64,000 nt of DNA from Accumulibacter appositus (GTDB lineage Bacteria > Pseudomonadota > Gammaproteobacteria > Burkholderiales > Rhodocyclaceae), in assembly GCF_035440685.1 (NCBI RefSeq), contig NZ_DAORMW010000022.1, one strand, 5' to 3'. Position numbers and translations under genes: made by a program. This document shows positions 17,773-26,987 of this stretch, piece by piece. A model generated the notes under the pieces. That model had not been told where the DNA came from. It ran no database searches and saw only the letters and a list, made by a program, of their open reading frames with translations. Position 1 is the first letter of the stretch. The number at the start of each line of letters is the position of its first letter.

Positions 17773-19387
17773 AGCCAACTCCCGTGTTGGCGGAACCGGC
17801 TTCGGCGACCAGGGCCACCGAATGGCCAGGCGCAGCACCCACCCCCACGGTGACCTGGAAGGCCTTGCCGTGCAGCAGAGGATACCGGCCCAGCCGCAAG
17901 TCCTGCAGCAGCGAGTCGAGCGTCTGCACCGGATCGACCGAACGTAGGCGACGGATGAGGTCCGCCAGCGCGTCGCGGTCCGCGTCCAGGTCCGAAGCGA
18001 GGAACTGGTCGTTTTCGTCGATGTAGGACGAGGCCTGCCGCACCGCTTCGCCGGAGGTCTCGCCGGCCGGGATGTACAGGACACCATGGTGGCAGACACC
18101 CTTGTCGGTGACTTCGACGACCTTGCTGCCGGCGCGCAGGCGCACGGCCTCGCCTAGGATCACGGTGGGCCACACCCAGCGTCCTTCCAACTGGACGCGG
18201 ACCTGTTCGGATACCGCTTCGACTTGCACCGTTTCCTGATCCAGAAAACGCACATGGCGCCACGCCCAGTGCTCGGAGCTCAGGCCGATCCAGTCGAAAA
18301 CAAGATAGCCCTTGGCCCGGGCCAACATCCAGCGCGCCGCGTTGTCGTCGTCCAACCAGTCGAGGGAGACCAGGGTCACTGCGCCGCTTTCGACGGCTTG
18401 GCGGGTGGGGGCTACGGCAACTTGCCGGACATAGCTTCGGTCGTCGTCCTGGATCGGATAGTCGACGATCTCATCGAACAATTCGGCGGGCAGCACGTCG
18501 AGGTCGTTCAGGAGATCCACATGACCCCAGGCGCGCATCGCCGCGTAATAGATTGCGACGAAGCGCTCAGGCGAAAGCTGGGTCTTGGCGACATCTAGCG
18601 TCTGGCGCCAGCAGGCCTTCAACTCGGTATCGATCCGCTTTTTTTGTACGTCCTCGTCGATCAACTTGTCGCGATCCGGCAGGCGCGCCATGAACTGGCG
18701 CGAATCCAGGTGCACGACATTGACCTCGTCGAACGGGCAGTAGTTGGGCTTCATGACGCAGAAGCCCTGCAGGAAGACCATGGTGTTGTAGCTGAACTTG
18801 CCGTCCCGCGTACCGGTGAGGTGGACCGTACCCATCGGGCTGGCCATCGTCGCCAGATGCGCGGCGGCAAAGCGCCGCAACAGCGGCTTGCCGTTGAACA
18901 GCACCTCCACCGGAAAACCCAGGCACAAGCTCTCGATGCGATTGCCCAGGTCGGGCAGGTCAACGCCGTGCAACTCGATCCGGGTACCGGCAACGGCTTC
19001 GGCGATGGGCTCCACCTCGATGGACGCCTTGTCCAGCGCCGCCGCGGTGTCGATGTCGACCCGCTGATGCTTTGAGGCAACGATACAACGCGTGGCGGCG
19101 TACAGGCACTTCGAGAAGCCGACCCCGAACGGGCGCTCCTCGGCACTGGTGGCCGCATCCCAGCCCGACTCGTGGAAGCTCAGGAGCTTTTGGAAGTCGT
19201 CGAGGCCTCGGCCATCGTCTTCCACCCGCAGCACCTGCGCGGTGGCGTCGTAATGGATCTCGATGTGCATCGCGCCGGCGCGGCGGGCGTTCTGCAACAG
19301 CTCGGAGACGAGCGTGAAGCGATCGGTGAAAGCGTAGCGTTGGTTACGCAGCGCGCCTTCCTCGTTGATTCGAACCTGTATCTGCAT
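17759..19387 (-). CDS. GHKL-fold ATPase
   Basis: A 542-residue protein with an N-terminal HSP90/MutL-type ATP-binding domain: VSELLQNARRAG (N box), VEDDGRGLDD (G1 box) and PFGVGFSKCLYA (G2 box). The C-terminal 350 residues are unassigned. GHKL proteins dimerise on ATP binding; the partner and role here are unknown. The gene overlaps the primase gene and sits in a row of ICE maintenance genes, suggesting a function in DNA metabolism. Start 19387 has TGGAG six bases upstream; an ATG four codons earlier is less well placed. Confidence 0.78.
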   Translation of the reverse strand: MQIQVRINEEGALRNQRYAFTDRFTLVSELLQNARRAGAMHIEIHYDATAQVLRVEDDGRGLDDFQKLLSFHESGWDAATSAEERPFGVGFSKCLYAATRCIVASKHQRVDIDTAAALDKASIEVEPIAEAVAGTRIELHGVDLPDLGNRIESLCLGFPVEVLFNGKPLLRRFAAAHLATMASPMGTVHLTGTRDGKFSYNTMVFLQGFCVMKPNYCPFDEVNVVHLDSRQFMARLPDRDKLIDEDVQKKRIDTELKACWRQTLDVAKTQLSPERFVAIYYAAMRAWGHVDLLNDLDVLPAELFDEIVDYPIQDDDRSYVRQVAVAPTRQAVESGAVTLVSLDWLDDDNAARWMLARAKGYLVFDWIGLSSEHWAWRHVRFLDQETVQVEAVSEQVRVQLEGRWVWPTVILGEAVRLRAGSKVVEVTDKGVCHHGVLYIPAGETSGEAVRQASSYIDENDQFLASDLDADRDALADLIRRLRSVDPVQTLDSLLQDLRLGRYPLLHGKAFQVTVGVGAAPGHSVALVAEAGSANTGVGYAGS

Positions 19388-19460
19388 GATGTGCTCCATG
19401 AGTGCAGGCGGAACCCGGCCCTGGCGGGACGGACCCGCCAAAGGGGGAAAGAACGATCGG

Positions 19461-19778
19461 TCAGCCGACGTAGCGGACCGGTGGGGTGAACAGCTGCCCG
19501 GCGGCCAAGGCCTCGATCAGGCTGTGCCCGAGGAACTCCCGGGGCAGCAGGTGCTGGGTGCTCAGGACCCGGCCCTCTTCATTGAGCCGCTCGACCTTCA
19601 GGCCGATCGGATGCCAATGCACCCGGTAGGCCAGCCAGTCGGCGCCGGCGATGACGAAGGTGCGGCCGGCCCTGCCGGTGAGGACTTCGCTTTCCTTGAC
19701 CAGGAACTCGATGTCTTCCGGCGCCTGGACGGTCAGCAGGGACGGGGCGTCGTGCGCGATGCGCGTTTGCGTGTGCAT
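19461..19778 (-). CDS. Hypothetical ICE protein
   Basis: A 105-residue soluble protein without recognisable domain. GGAGG lies a few bases before the ATG, so it is well supported as a gene. It has a strand-rich centre (TFVIAGADWLAYRVHWHPIGLKVERL) and no membrane segment or cysteine motif. It stands 73 bases upstream of the GHKL gene on the same strand and belongs to the same run of small ICE genes. Confidence 0.6.
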   Translation of the reverse strand: MHTQTRIAHDAPSLLTVQAPEDIEFLVKESEVLTGRAGRTFVIAGADWLAYRVHWHPIGLKVERLNEEGRVLSTQHLLPREFLGHSLIEALAAGQLFTPPVRYVG

Positions 19779-19788
19779 GGCGGCCTCC

Positions 19789-20046
19789 TCACAGCACGCG
19801 CGGCGTGCAGGGCTGCCCGTCTTCGGGTACGCCTGCGTCCGTGCGGCGGGTCGATCGATCGAAGGGCAGATCGTTGATCCGCGCCAGGGCTCCGCGGTCC
19901 GCTGGCGTCGTCATCAGACAGTCGGCGTGATGCCGTTCCTTGATGATCTGTTCCAGCCCTACCGCGTCTTCATAATCCAGGCGTCCGACGATGCCGTAGG
20001 CGACGAAGATCGCCAGCAGGCACAGGACATCCTTGAAAGTGGTCAT
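19789..20046 (-). CDS. Small single-span membrane protein
   Basis: An 85-residue protein with one N-terminal hydrophobic helix (about residues 5-22, DVLCLLAIFVAYGIVG) and a charged cytoplasmic or periplasmic remainder. AAGGAG lies seven bases before the ATG. No family is recognised. It is ten bases upstream of the next gene, so co-transcription is likely. Confidence 0.55.
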   Translation of the reverse strand: MTTFKDVLCLLAIFVAYGIVGRLDYEDAVGLEQIIKERHHADCLMTTPADRGALARINDLPFDRSTRRTDAGVPEDGQPCTPRVL

Positions 20047-20108
20047 GACGACTCCTTGAAAAGGGAGGGCCTTCGCGTTGGCGACCAGCCCGAAAAATGA
20101 AAAATGCG

Positions 20109-20687
20109 TCAGGCAAACAGGTCGCCCTGCACCGTCATCCGCTTGATTTGCTCGTTGATCCACTGGGGATTCTTGGCGAGCCGGGCCTCGACCCATTCGG
20201 GGTTGTGGACGACGGCGTCGCATACCCAGTCGGGGTAGCGCTTGAGCGAGGTGTTGAACCAGGCCTTCAGGTTGTGGCGGATGCGGTCGCGCACTTCCTC
20301 CGTATCGACCCGACCGCAGTAAGCGATCGGCGACAGCGGGCTGCAGCCGACGACACGCAGGCAACTCACGAAGGAGAACGGCAGGCCGTCCTTCTCGCGT
20401 TCGCTGAACACCCAGCGCAGGGTGTCGAACTTCTCTTCCAGCGGCGTCGCGGGGTCGGCCAGATGGCTGACCTCCTGCAGCAAGCGCCAATGCAGGAAGA
20501 CGATGTCTTCTTCACTCCATTCGACGGGGGCATCCTCGTCGTCGAGCACAGCGTCCAGGGCTGCACGATCGGGGATCGCCGCCGGACGGTGACGGGAGGT
20601 GGCCGCGAAAAAGGGAAAAATCGGCGGCAAAACAGGGCCCACGGGCGTGGGACGGGAAACTCGGGGGGATACGCTTTGATTCAGCAT
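20109..20687 (-). CDS. Hypothetical ICE protein
   Basis: A 192-residue soluble protein. The N-terminal 40 residues are proline-rich and probably disordered; the rest is helical with repeated aromatic/charged motifs (NPEWVEARLAKNPQWINEQI) in which a short NP-W unit recurs. It ends in an A/L-rich tail. GGAG precedes the ATG at good distance. It is the first gene of the leftward run and faces a 540-base hairpin-rich intergenic region. Function unknown. Confidence 0.6.
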   Translation of the reverse strand: MLNQSVSPRVSRPTPVGPVLPPIFPFFAATSRHRPAAIPDRAALDAVLDDEDAPVEWSEEDIVFLHWRLLQEVSHLADPATPLEEKFDTLRWVFSEREKDGLPFSFVSCLRVVGCSPLSPIAYCGRVDTEEVRDRIRHNLKAWFNTSLKRYPDWVCDAVVHNPEWVEARLAKNPQWINEQIKRMTVQGDLFA

Positions 20688-21229
20688 CGTTGGCTCCAGG
20701 AAAAATTGGAGGCAACGCGCACCACGACTGGGGGCATATGCCCCCGTGGGGTGAGAAACGGCCGGCCCGCTACGTGCGGAACGGCGCTATGGGAAGAAGC
20801 TCCAGGGCTGGCTTGAACGGGCGGTGCGAACCGCCGTGACCGGTATGCCAGCTACCGATCGAGGAAGGCTTTCGGGGAAGGGGCGCTTACGGAAGCACGG
20901 AAGCGCCTCGCCCCTGCCTCGAAAACTTGCCTCGATGGCATGGGGGCGACAGGCACCTTTAGGGGTGCCGGCAAGATCGGCGCACGCGGCAGCGGCAAAG
21001 CCGATGGCATACGCGACAGACAGAGAACTCCAGGGCTTGCCTTGTTTGAATGCAGGGCCAGCTACTGCATGACGTCAAGGTAGTGGTGCCGGATTGCCAG
21101 GTCAATACCGAAAACAGTCCGAATCGGGCCCGATGCCGAAAGCCCCCTCAGGCTACGGCCATTTCCAGTGGCGAATGCGTATGCCGGCGCGGATGATCGG
21201 CCCGAACACGGTATTTCGAGGAGCATGGC
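20688..21229. promoter_or_regulatory. Hairpin-rich divergent intergenic region
   Basis: This 540-base region separates the leftward ICE genes from the rightward AcaB-type gene and must hold promoters for both. Inverted repeats seen: 20730-20745, 20820-20835 (GGCGGT/ACCGCC, loop GCGA), 20882-20907 (GGCGCTT/AAGCGCC), 20952-20969 (GGCACC/GGTGCC) and 20976-21005 (ATCGGC/GCCGAT). It contains no convincing gene. Such density suggests regulator binding sites, a structured leader or an origin of transfer. Confidence 0.45.
20730..20745. repeat. Perfect 16-base palindrome
   Basis: GGGGGCATATGCCCCC is an exact palindrome 43 bases upstream of the start codon of the leftward 192-residue ICE gene. Its symmetry and position suit an operator for a dimeric regulator such as the nearby XRE or AcaB-type proteins, or the FlhDC-type activator. 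Binding is inferred only. Confidence 0.4.
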
Positions 21230-22000
21230 ATGTCGGAGATTCAGATCGTCAAGGTGGACCAGGGGGGCGTCAACGCCCGCATCCTCGCCAAGGAGGCCAA
21301 GGCCGATTTCCGGCGCGTCGAGGCGGCCAGCCTGAAGATGCCGACGCGTTTCACCAGCGCCGAGGGCAAGCGCTTCTTTGCGCGGCTGTTCAACACGCTG
21401 CAGCTCAACACCCACTTCATCTCGGTGATCGCCCGCACGCGGCTCGAACACGAGGACGTCGCCAAGATCGAGGACACCATTCGAGCCCAAATGGACGCCG
21501 TGACCGCAAACCTCAACCACGCCATCGACGGCGCCGAAGCGCTATTCAAAGCTCATGGCATCACCAGCGCTGCGACCTACGACACCGTGCCCCTGGATGT
21601 GGACGTCCATGTGCTGTCGTCGATTGGGCGACGCTTCCTGGAGGTGCTGGGCAAACTCGACCAACTGATGCCCTTGCTGCAGACCCTGGAGATTCACGAA
21701 GTGATCACCACCCAGGCGGTGGACGTCCAGCGTGCAACGCTCAAACGGCAGGTGCGCGACGTCGCCAATGGCGCACGGAATTTTGCGATGGGGCTGCGGC
21801 GACGGATGAACGCCATGGACGCGCGCAGTGGCGACAGCCGTAGCGAAGGAAGCCGGCAAGAGGCCGTCTTCGTGGGCGTAGTGAATGGCGCGGACAAGCC
21901 CGGGTCGGACGGCGACTTGTCCGTCGTTTCGAAGGAGGTGGACGCCGATGTACAGCTAGTGGAAGCCCTCGAAAGTACGGTGCCTTCAGTTGGTGATTAG
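21230..22000 (+). CDS. AcaB-type (DUF1845) transcriptional regulator
   Basis: A 256-residue protein matching the DUF1845 family, now named after AcaB of IncC plasmids. The conserved region spans about residues 20-190 (FTSAEGKRFFARLFNTLQLNTHF, DGAEALFKAHGI, FLEVLGKLDQLMPLLQTLEI), mostly helical with a likely ribbon-helix-helix-like DNA-binding part near the basic VQRATLKRQVRDVANGARNF. The C-terminal 50 residues are variable. In IncC plasmids AcaB stimulates the FlhDC-type activator operon, so here it may act upstream of the FlhD/FlhC-type pair. GAGGAG precedes the ATG by six bases. Confidence 0.75.
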   Translation: MSEIQIVKVDQGGVNARILAKEAKADFRRVEAASLKMPTRFTSAEGKRFFARLFNTLQLNTHFISVIARTRLEHEDVAKIEDTIRAQMDAVTANLNHAIDGAEALFKAHGITSAATYDTVPLDVDVHVLSSIGRRFLEVLGKLDQLMPLLQTLEIHEVITTQAVDVQRATLKRQVRDVANGARNFAMGLRRRMNAMDARSGDSRSEGSRQEAVFVGVVNGADKPGSDGDLSVVSKEVDADVQLVEALESTVPSVGD

Positions 22001-22140
22001 CGTCGATTCCGCAAACCGATCTGACTCGTCTGTCATGCGTGGCCAAGTATCAACAAGGATGATGATAACCAAAACAACATAAGAACCCCTGTTTCGATAG
22101 TCCAGTGACCGTCATTCTTGTTGAGTGAAAGGACAACACG

Positions 22141-22500
22141 ATGGCGGTCAAGAAAAAAGAATCCGCCCGTCTGGCGAAGCGACTGGGGGGCAACTTGTCC
22201 GGGCGGCGCAAACAGCTGGGATGGACACAGGAGATGGTCGCGGAGCGGGTCGGCGTCGATGCCGAAACCATCTCGCGCATCGAGCGCGGCGCGCATTTGC
22301 CGTCCCTGCCGACGCTGGACAGGCTTGCGGTGGCGCTCCAATGTGCTGCGGGCGACCTGTTATCGACGGAAGGGCCTGAAGAGGCCAGCGAAGCGGCGGC
22401 CTTTGGGGCATGGATTTCCGAACTGGGGTCTGACGATCGGGCATTCGTTATGACAGTCGTGCGGAGTTGTTGTGATTACTTGGGCAGCCGTTCGAAATAG
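22141..22500 (+). CDS. XRE-family helix-turn-helix regulator
   Basis: A 119-residue protein with a classical HTH_3 domain at residues 18-72: LSGRRKQLGWTQEMVAERVGV, then AETISRIERG and LPTLDRLAVAL. The C-terminal tail is acidic and may mediate dimerisation. AAAGGA lies before the ATG. The upstream AT-richer stretch (22040-22110) is a likely promoter. Located with the AcaB-type and AlpA-type genes, it is a candidate repressor that keeps the element quiescent. Confidence 0.85.
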   Translation: MAVKKKESARLAKRLGGNLSGRRKQLGWTQEMVAERVGVDAETISRIERGAHLPSLPTLDRLAVALQCAAGDLLSTEGPEEASEAAAFGAWISELGSDDRAFVMTVVRSCCDYLGSRSK

Positions 22501-23153
22501 CACGTATTCCCATCCGTGGCGGGGGAAATGGACCGCCCGGCCAGGGTTCGTGCGCGAAACCCTCCGGACACTCTTCCTGCGGTCGGATACCATGGCGCCC
22601 CGCGAGACCCGGGCTCACATCATGGCCCTATTCGCCATGGCGGGTTCGAGCCGGATCGGCTTCGGCAGCGATCCGACTTCTGGACCGCGACATTGATCAC
22701 GGCGTGCTGGAATGGTTTCGGCACCCGTGCCACCTCCAATCGCTGGCCGACGCGGCCTATTGAGGCAGGTACGTCCCGGAACGTCTTGCGTCGGCCCACG
22801 GGCCTCAATATCGTATCGACAGGTTCCACGTCAGGCTGACCTGACCCCGTGGGTACCCGCACCGCTTTCATGGCGGCGTCGCAGTCGATACCTGCCTGTT
22901 GCCCGACGATCCGCTGTCGCGCGTGCTGCGCGGTGCAGGTGCGGATCGGCTGATCTTTCCCGACCCGGACGCCCTTGGCCGTCATGCGGTGGGAGTCACT
23001 TTCTTGCCCATCCTTCCATGCCGCGTGACCGGGGCGCCGGCGGCATGTCGTCGAGTTCTGCGTTCCCTATCGGCCCGCGCCATCCTGACCTAGCGCGACC
23101 GCAACAGAGCAGGTCATGTCCTTTATCGGCACCCGCCGTGACGAGGCCCGATC
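22501..23153. other. Gap with no convincing gene
   Basis: About 650 bases between the XRE and AlpA-type genes. Several short frames exist (for example one ending at 23093 whose segment DDPLSRVLRGAGADRLIF looks protein-like), but none has a start with a ribosome site and none is recognised. It may be a decayed gene. No tRNA was supported despite a GGTTCGAGCC string at 22643-22652. Confidence 0.35.
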
Positions 23154-23423
23154 ATGCCCAACATCCGTACCGCCGCGAAGGTGGCGGCTTCCAGCGCTTT
23201 TTCGACTACGCCTGCCGCTCCGGTTTCGACCCTGACGTTGCCCGAGACCGGCTTCCTGCGCCAGCCCCAGGTGCTGGCCTTCGTTCCCATCTCCAAATCA
23301 ACGCTCTGGCGGCGCATCCAGGCGCGCACCTTTCCCGAGCCGGTCAAGCTCTCGGAGCGGGTGACCGTCTGGCGCGCGGAAGACATCCGCCGCTGGATCG
23401 CGCAGCAAGGTCAGCCCGGGTGA
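23154..23423 (+). CDS. AlpA-family excisionase-like regulator
   Basis: An 89-residue protein with an AlpA/MerR-like winged helix at residues 35-85: FLRQPQVLAFVPISKSTLWRRIQARTFPEPVKLSERVTVWRAEDIRRWI. The SKSTLWRRI recognition helix and the W-R-x-x-DI-RRWI end are typical. AlpA proteins activate integrase or excision functions of prophages and ICEs. A 30-residue alanine/proline-rich N-terminal extension is unusual. It lies upstream of the recombinase-like gene. Confidence 0.85.
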   Translation: MPNIRTAAKVAASSAFSTTPAAPVSTLTLPETGFLRQPQVLAFVPISKSTLWRRIQARTFPEPVKLSERVTVWRAEDIRRWIAQQGQPG

Positions 23424-23680
23424 CGGGCATGGCGATGAGCGGAGACCGGCTCGGCTCGCAACGGCGGCGTCGTTCGCGTATCGACCGTGGTGGCGCCGAC
23501 CCGCCACGTGCGTCGCGCCCGCGCTCATCGGTCCGGCCGGCCAGTGCTTCGGCGACGGCGGCGCGCTCGGCCTGATGACGAAATCCCGCGCCTTTCCCGG
23601 CGTTTCCGTCTGGCGAAGGGCGCGTCGGCGCTCGAACATTCGGGCTCATGACGATCGAGAGATAATGGGAGAAGCAAGTC

Positions 23681-24625
23681 ATGCAAGACAACGAGGAGAT
23701 CAGCAAGCATCACGAGAACGCATTGCAATCGGTTGCCATGCTCCGTGCCGTCATCGGTGGCGAGACCTACGAGGCGGTGGCCGTGCGATTCGGCGTCTCG
23801 CGGACGGCGGTCGAGCGGCGCATCAAGTCCGTCGCGTTCCAACTCACCCAGGTGGTGGGCGTGGATGGGCTCAAGGAGGAAGGCGCGGCTTTCGTCCGGC
23901 GGCTGCGCCTGCATCGGGACGCCATCCTGGTTGCGCTGGAAGGCTTCGAGCCCCAGCCGCCGGCAGGCGTCCGTCCGGCGCGGGTATTGTCGGCGGCGGA
24001 GGTGGCCCAGGGCGCGGTGCGCATCAAGGGCCGCACCAGTCGCACCTGGCACGACCTGGCCCTGTACTACATGCTGTTCGCCACGGGCCTGCGCCCCCTC
24101 GAAATCGCCCGGATCGAGGTGCGCGACTACCTGCATGCCGACGGCAGCGTGTGCAGAGAATCGGAGTTGCGTGCCGACGCGGCGATCAACGGCAAACTCC
24201 GGCCGCTGTACTTCAGCAGCAGCCGGCTCGACGATGCGCTGGCTGCCTATTTCCGCGAGCGTCTCGCCGGCGGACATGGCCTGGGTGGGGCGGATGTCTA
24301 CCGTGGCTTGGACCCGGGTAGCAGACTATTCCTTTCCCCGAGCGGCGAGCCCTACAAGATCACGCCCAACAATGGCGAGCCGGGGCAGAACCGCTACGTC
24401 TGCCGGGCGCTGCTGGAGATCTACCGCAAGTTGTTCCGTTACGCCGAACTCAAGGGGTTGAGCACCCAGTCGGCGCGCCTCACCGTGATATCGCGGATGT
24501 ATGAGCGCGGGGCCGATGAGGATCAGGTGGGCGCGATCCTGGGCATCGGCGAGCGCAGCGCGGTGCGGGAGCTGTTGCCCCGGCCCAAGCCGACGCTGGC
24601 GGAACTGCTCGATGAGTTGATTTGA
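23681..24625 (+). CDS. Tyrosine-recombinase-like protein lacking catalytic residues
   Basis: A 314-residue protein with the fold pattern of phage integrases. An N-terminal HTH-like part (residues 10-55, ETYEAVAVRFGVSRTAVERRI) precedes the catalytic domain, where box I is intact (FATGLRPLEIARIEVRDY). In box II the expected H-x-x-R-H reads Q-S-A-R-L, so only arginine remains, and no tyrosine follows LGIGERSAVRELLPR. It therefore should not cleave DNA by the normal mechanism. Proteins annotated as site-specific integrase recur at this place in ICEs, next to DUF1173; a structural or DNA-binding role is possible. Confidence 0.7.
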   Translation: MQDNEEISKHHENALQSVAMLRAVIGGETYEAVAVRFGVSRTAVERRIKSVAFQLTQVVGVDGLKEEGAAFVRRLRLHRDAILVALEGFEPQPPAGVRPARVLSAAEVAQGAVRIKGRTSRTWHDLALYYMLFATGLRPLEIARIEVRDYLHADGSVCRESELRADAAINGKLRPLYFSSSRLDDALAAYFRERLAGGHGLGGADVYRGLDPGSRLFLSPSGEPYKITPNNGEPGQNRYVCRALLEIYRKLFRYAELKGLSTQSARLTVISRMYERGADEDQVGAILGIGERSAVRELLPRPKPTLAELLDELI

Positions 24626-24632
24626 GCTCGCC

Positions 24633-25853
24633 ATGGACTCCCAACGCTTCGCCATCAAGGGCCGCGTGATCGGCGCGGACGATTCACAATTGCAGGAGGC
24701 GCTCGCCCATGTCTACGAGACACCCGAGCGGCCGAGATGCCTATGCGTGCCCGGCGGCGTAGAGATGTACGTGGCGCGGCATCGCCAGTTCGTGGTCAAG
24801 CGCATGCCGGACAGCGGCAGCGCTCACCATCCGGGCTGCCCCTCCTACGAGCCGGAGGTCCAGCAGTCCGGACTGGGCGAGCTGGTCGGTGAAGCGGTGC
24901 TGGAGTCGGAACCGGGCCGGGTCGAATTGCGGGTGGATTTTCCCTGGGCGCGGGTGCTTGGGCGCGGCGTGCCGCGCGGCGAACCCCAGGAGGTGGCCGA
25001 GATCGGCGTGCCGCGGCGGCAGATGACGTTGCGGGCCTTGACGCACTTCCTGTTCGAGCGCGCGGGCTTCAACCGCTGGAGCCCGGCGATGGCGGGCAAA
25101 CGCAACCAGGGCGTGCTGCGCAAGTACCTGCTGGAGGCTGCCGAGGAGATCATGGTCAAGGGCGTGCCGCTGGCCGAGCGCCTGTATGTGCCCGAACCTT
25201 TCAGCGAGAGCGCCAAGGCCGAGGCGGCACAGCGCCGGCGCGAGAAACTGGCCGTGCTCCGCCCCAAGGACGGGCAGACGCCGCTGGCCATCGTGATCGG
25301 CGAGTTCAAGGCGAGCGAGGCGACGAGTCAGGGCCGCCGGATCTGGATTCGGCACATGCCGGATGCACCGTTGCTGATCGCCAGCCGGAGTTGGGAGCGC
25401 ATCGAGCGGGTGTTCGCCCCGCTGTTCGAGGCGCGCGATGCCGATACCGGGCATCCGGTCCGCGTCATCCTGGCCGCGCTGATCCGCGCCCGCCGTGAAT
25501 ACACCTACGAGATCGATGCGGCGAGTTTGATGTTGACGAACGAGCAGTGGATTCCCATCGAGGGCGTGCATGAACTGCCCCTGATCGACACGCTGATCGC
25601 CCAGCACCGCCGCTTCGTCAAGCCGCTGCGCTATGACGCCCGGAGTGCGGCGGCCTTTCCGAATGCCTTACTGCTGGATGCCGGGCCGGCGCCGGTGCCG
25701 CTACACGTGGTGAGTGCTTTCATGGATACGAAGGAGCGGCTTTCCAAAGAAAGGGCAATTGCGGAAATCGGTGCGCAGGGCGCCTGGGTCTGGAGGACCG
25801 AGGAACAAATGCCGCCCTTCAGACGAGATGTAGAACTGGCGCTGCCGTCTTGA
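24633..25853 (+). CDS. DUF1173 family protein
   Basis: A 406-residue DUF1173 protein. The signature is at the N terminus: PRCLCVPGGVEMYVARHRQFVVKRMPDSG, followed by HHPGCPSYEPE, giving C-x-C and C residues that may bind metal. The family is frequent on ICEs and plasmids; its function is unknown. The start codon lies eight bases after the recombinase-like gene stop, so the two are co-transcribed. Its stop is only six bases from the end of mcrC on the other strand, making this the left edge of the defence island. Confidence 0.85.
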   Translation: MDSQRFAIKGRVIGADDSQLQEALAHVYETPERPRCLCVPGGVEMYVARHRQFVVKRMPDSGSAHHPGCPSYEPEVQQSGLGELVGEAVLESEPGRVELRVDFPWARVLGRGVPRGEPQEVAEIGVPRRQMTLRALTHFLFERAGFNRWSPAMAGKRNQGVLRKYLLEAAEEIMVKGVPLAERLYVPEPFSESAKAEAAQRRREKLAVLRPKDGQTPLAIVIGEFKASEATSQGRRIWIRHMPDAPLLIASRSWERIERVFAPLFEARDADTGHPVRVILAALIRARREYTYEIDAASLMLTNEQWIPIEGVHELPLIDTLIAQHRRFVKPLRYDARSAAAFPNALLLDAGPAPVPLHVVSAFMDTKERLSKERAIAEIGAQGAWVWRTEEQMPPFRRDVELALPS

Positions 25854-25859
25854 TTCGCG

Positions 25860-26987
25860 CTATTGAAGCGTAGGCCCGCACAAGCGCAGCAACTGCGATC
25901 GGATCTCGGCCGGAGATGCTGCCAGATCCACGGTGGCAAACCGTATGCTGTGCCCCTGGATGAAGACCGTCTCATCTACCGCGTGTCCAAGGCAAGGATG
26001 AAGAAGCAACCCGCTGGCGCAATCCGCAAACGAATCGCCGCGCCCAACCTGCGAGCGTAGGTAGGCGTAGATCTGGTACACGTACCCGCTGCGCAGCGTT
26101 TCCTCTCGATACCAGCCGCTCGTGACGATCGACGTGAACTTGGTGTCGATGACGATTCGCCGACCGGACGGCGCGTGGTCGAGCACCACGTCGGTTAGCA
26201 TCGTTGGCAAGATCTTGTCAATTCCCGACGTCTTCTGTTCTATCTGCCAGCTCAGCATACCGCCGCACCGAACGCGCCATCCCTGAGGTTGCAGAACCAC
26301 GTCATAGAAGCCACCTACGGCTTTCTCGAACAGTCGGCGGACCCACGTGACCTCGCGGTCCGGCAGAGTCAGTACTTTCATCCCCGCCGCCTCGGTTGGC
26401 AACGCAAGATCGAAGGCCAGTTTTGCCGCAGCCACCATGAATCTGTCGTCCGCGTCGTTGCGGCCAAAACGATCGGTGCTCATTTGGGCGCGAGTGGGCG
26501 CGTCGCCGGAGACACCCATGGCCTTCATGCCACTCGCAAGTGAGCGGCAGCGATGCGCCACGTCCTTCCTCCGCACGACTCTGGAGATGGTTTCCAGTGC
26601 TGCACGGATAAAACGATTGCGTGGCGTGTCGATGGTCAACTCATCAAATCGACATGCCACCAGGCCACGATCGAGCAATCGATGCCGTTCAGTGTTCAGG
26701 ACATCGATCCGCCCCCGCACGCGATTGAGGACGGCATCCCGAGAGCGGTAGCCAAGACTGAGACGGCGGCGCTGCCTCACTTCAACTGCGTGGGCAAGGA
26801 TCTCGGCGACCAGATCGGGCAGATCGTCAGGGTTGTCCTCCAGACCGACATTGCCGATGCCGCGAGTGCGGAACAAATCCGATGCATAAAGCATCAGCAA
26901 CCACAGATTGCGCACCGGAATACGTCCGATGTAGCCATCTGCGTCTACCGACGCGTTCTCGACTTGCACCCCGACCACACCCGTCAC
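25860..26987 (-). CDS. mcrC: McrC-type nuclease subunit
   Basis: A 375-residue McrC-family protein. The N-terminal half (IPVRNLWLLMLYASDLF, then a helical DUF2357-like part with DELTIDTPRNRFIRAAL) is typical. The PD-(D/E)xK nuclease site is in MLTDVVLD...RRIVIDTKF, with D, D and K in place and a Y-R-E-E-x-L helix after it. McrC cuts DNA once the McrB GTPase motor has assembled at modified sites. GTG 26987 overlaps the mcrB stop (GTGA); an ATG at 27011 is an alternative. The gene is last in the operon. Confidence 0.88.
   Translation of the reverse strand: MTGVVGVQVENASVDADGYIGRIPVRNLWLLMLYASDLFRTRGIGNVGLEDNPDDLPDLVAEILAHAVEVRQRRRLSLGYRSRDAVLNRVRGRIDVLNTERHRLLDRGLVACRFDELTIDTPRNRFIRAALETISRVVRRKDVAHRCRSLASGMKAMGVSGDAPTRAQMSTDRFGRNDADDRFMVAAAKLAFDLALPTEAAGMKVLTLPDREVTWVRRLFEKAVGGFYDVVLQPQGWRVRCGGMLSWQIEQKTSGIDKILPTMLTDVVLDHAPSGRRIVIDTKFTSIVTSGWYREETLRSGYVYQIYAYLRSQVGRGDSFADCASGLLLHPCLGHAVDETVFIQGHSIRFATVDLAASPAEIRSQLLRLCGPTLQ

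Noticed and set aside
22643..22652. GGTTCGAGCC string resembling a tRNA T-arm
   Set aside because: No acceptor, D or anticodon stem could be built around it.
22899..23093. 64-codon frame between the XRE and AlpA-type genes
   Set aside because: Some protein-like character but no plausible start; could be a relic, not supported as a gene.
23429..23575. 48-codon arginine-rich frame after the AlpA-type gene
   Set aside because: No ribosome site, low-complexity composition, no recognised family.
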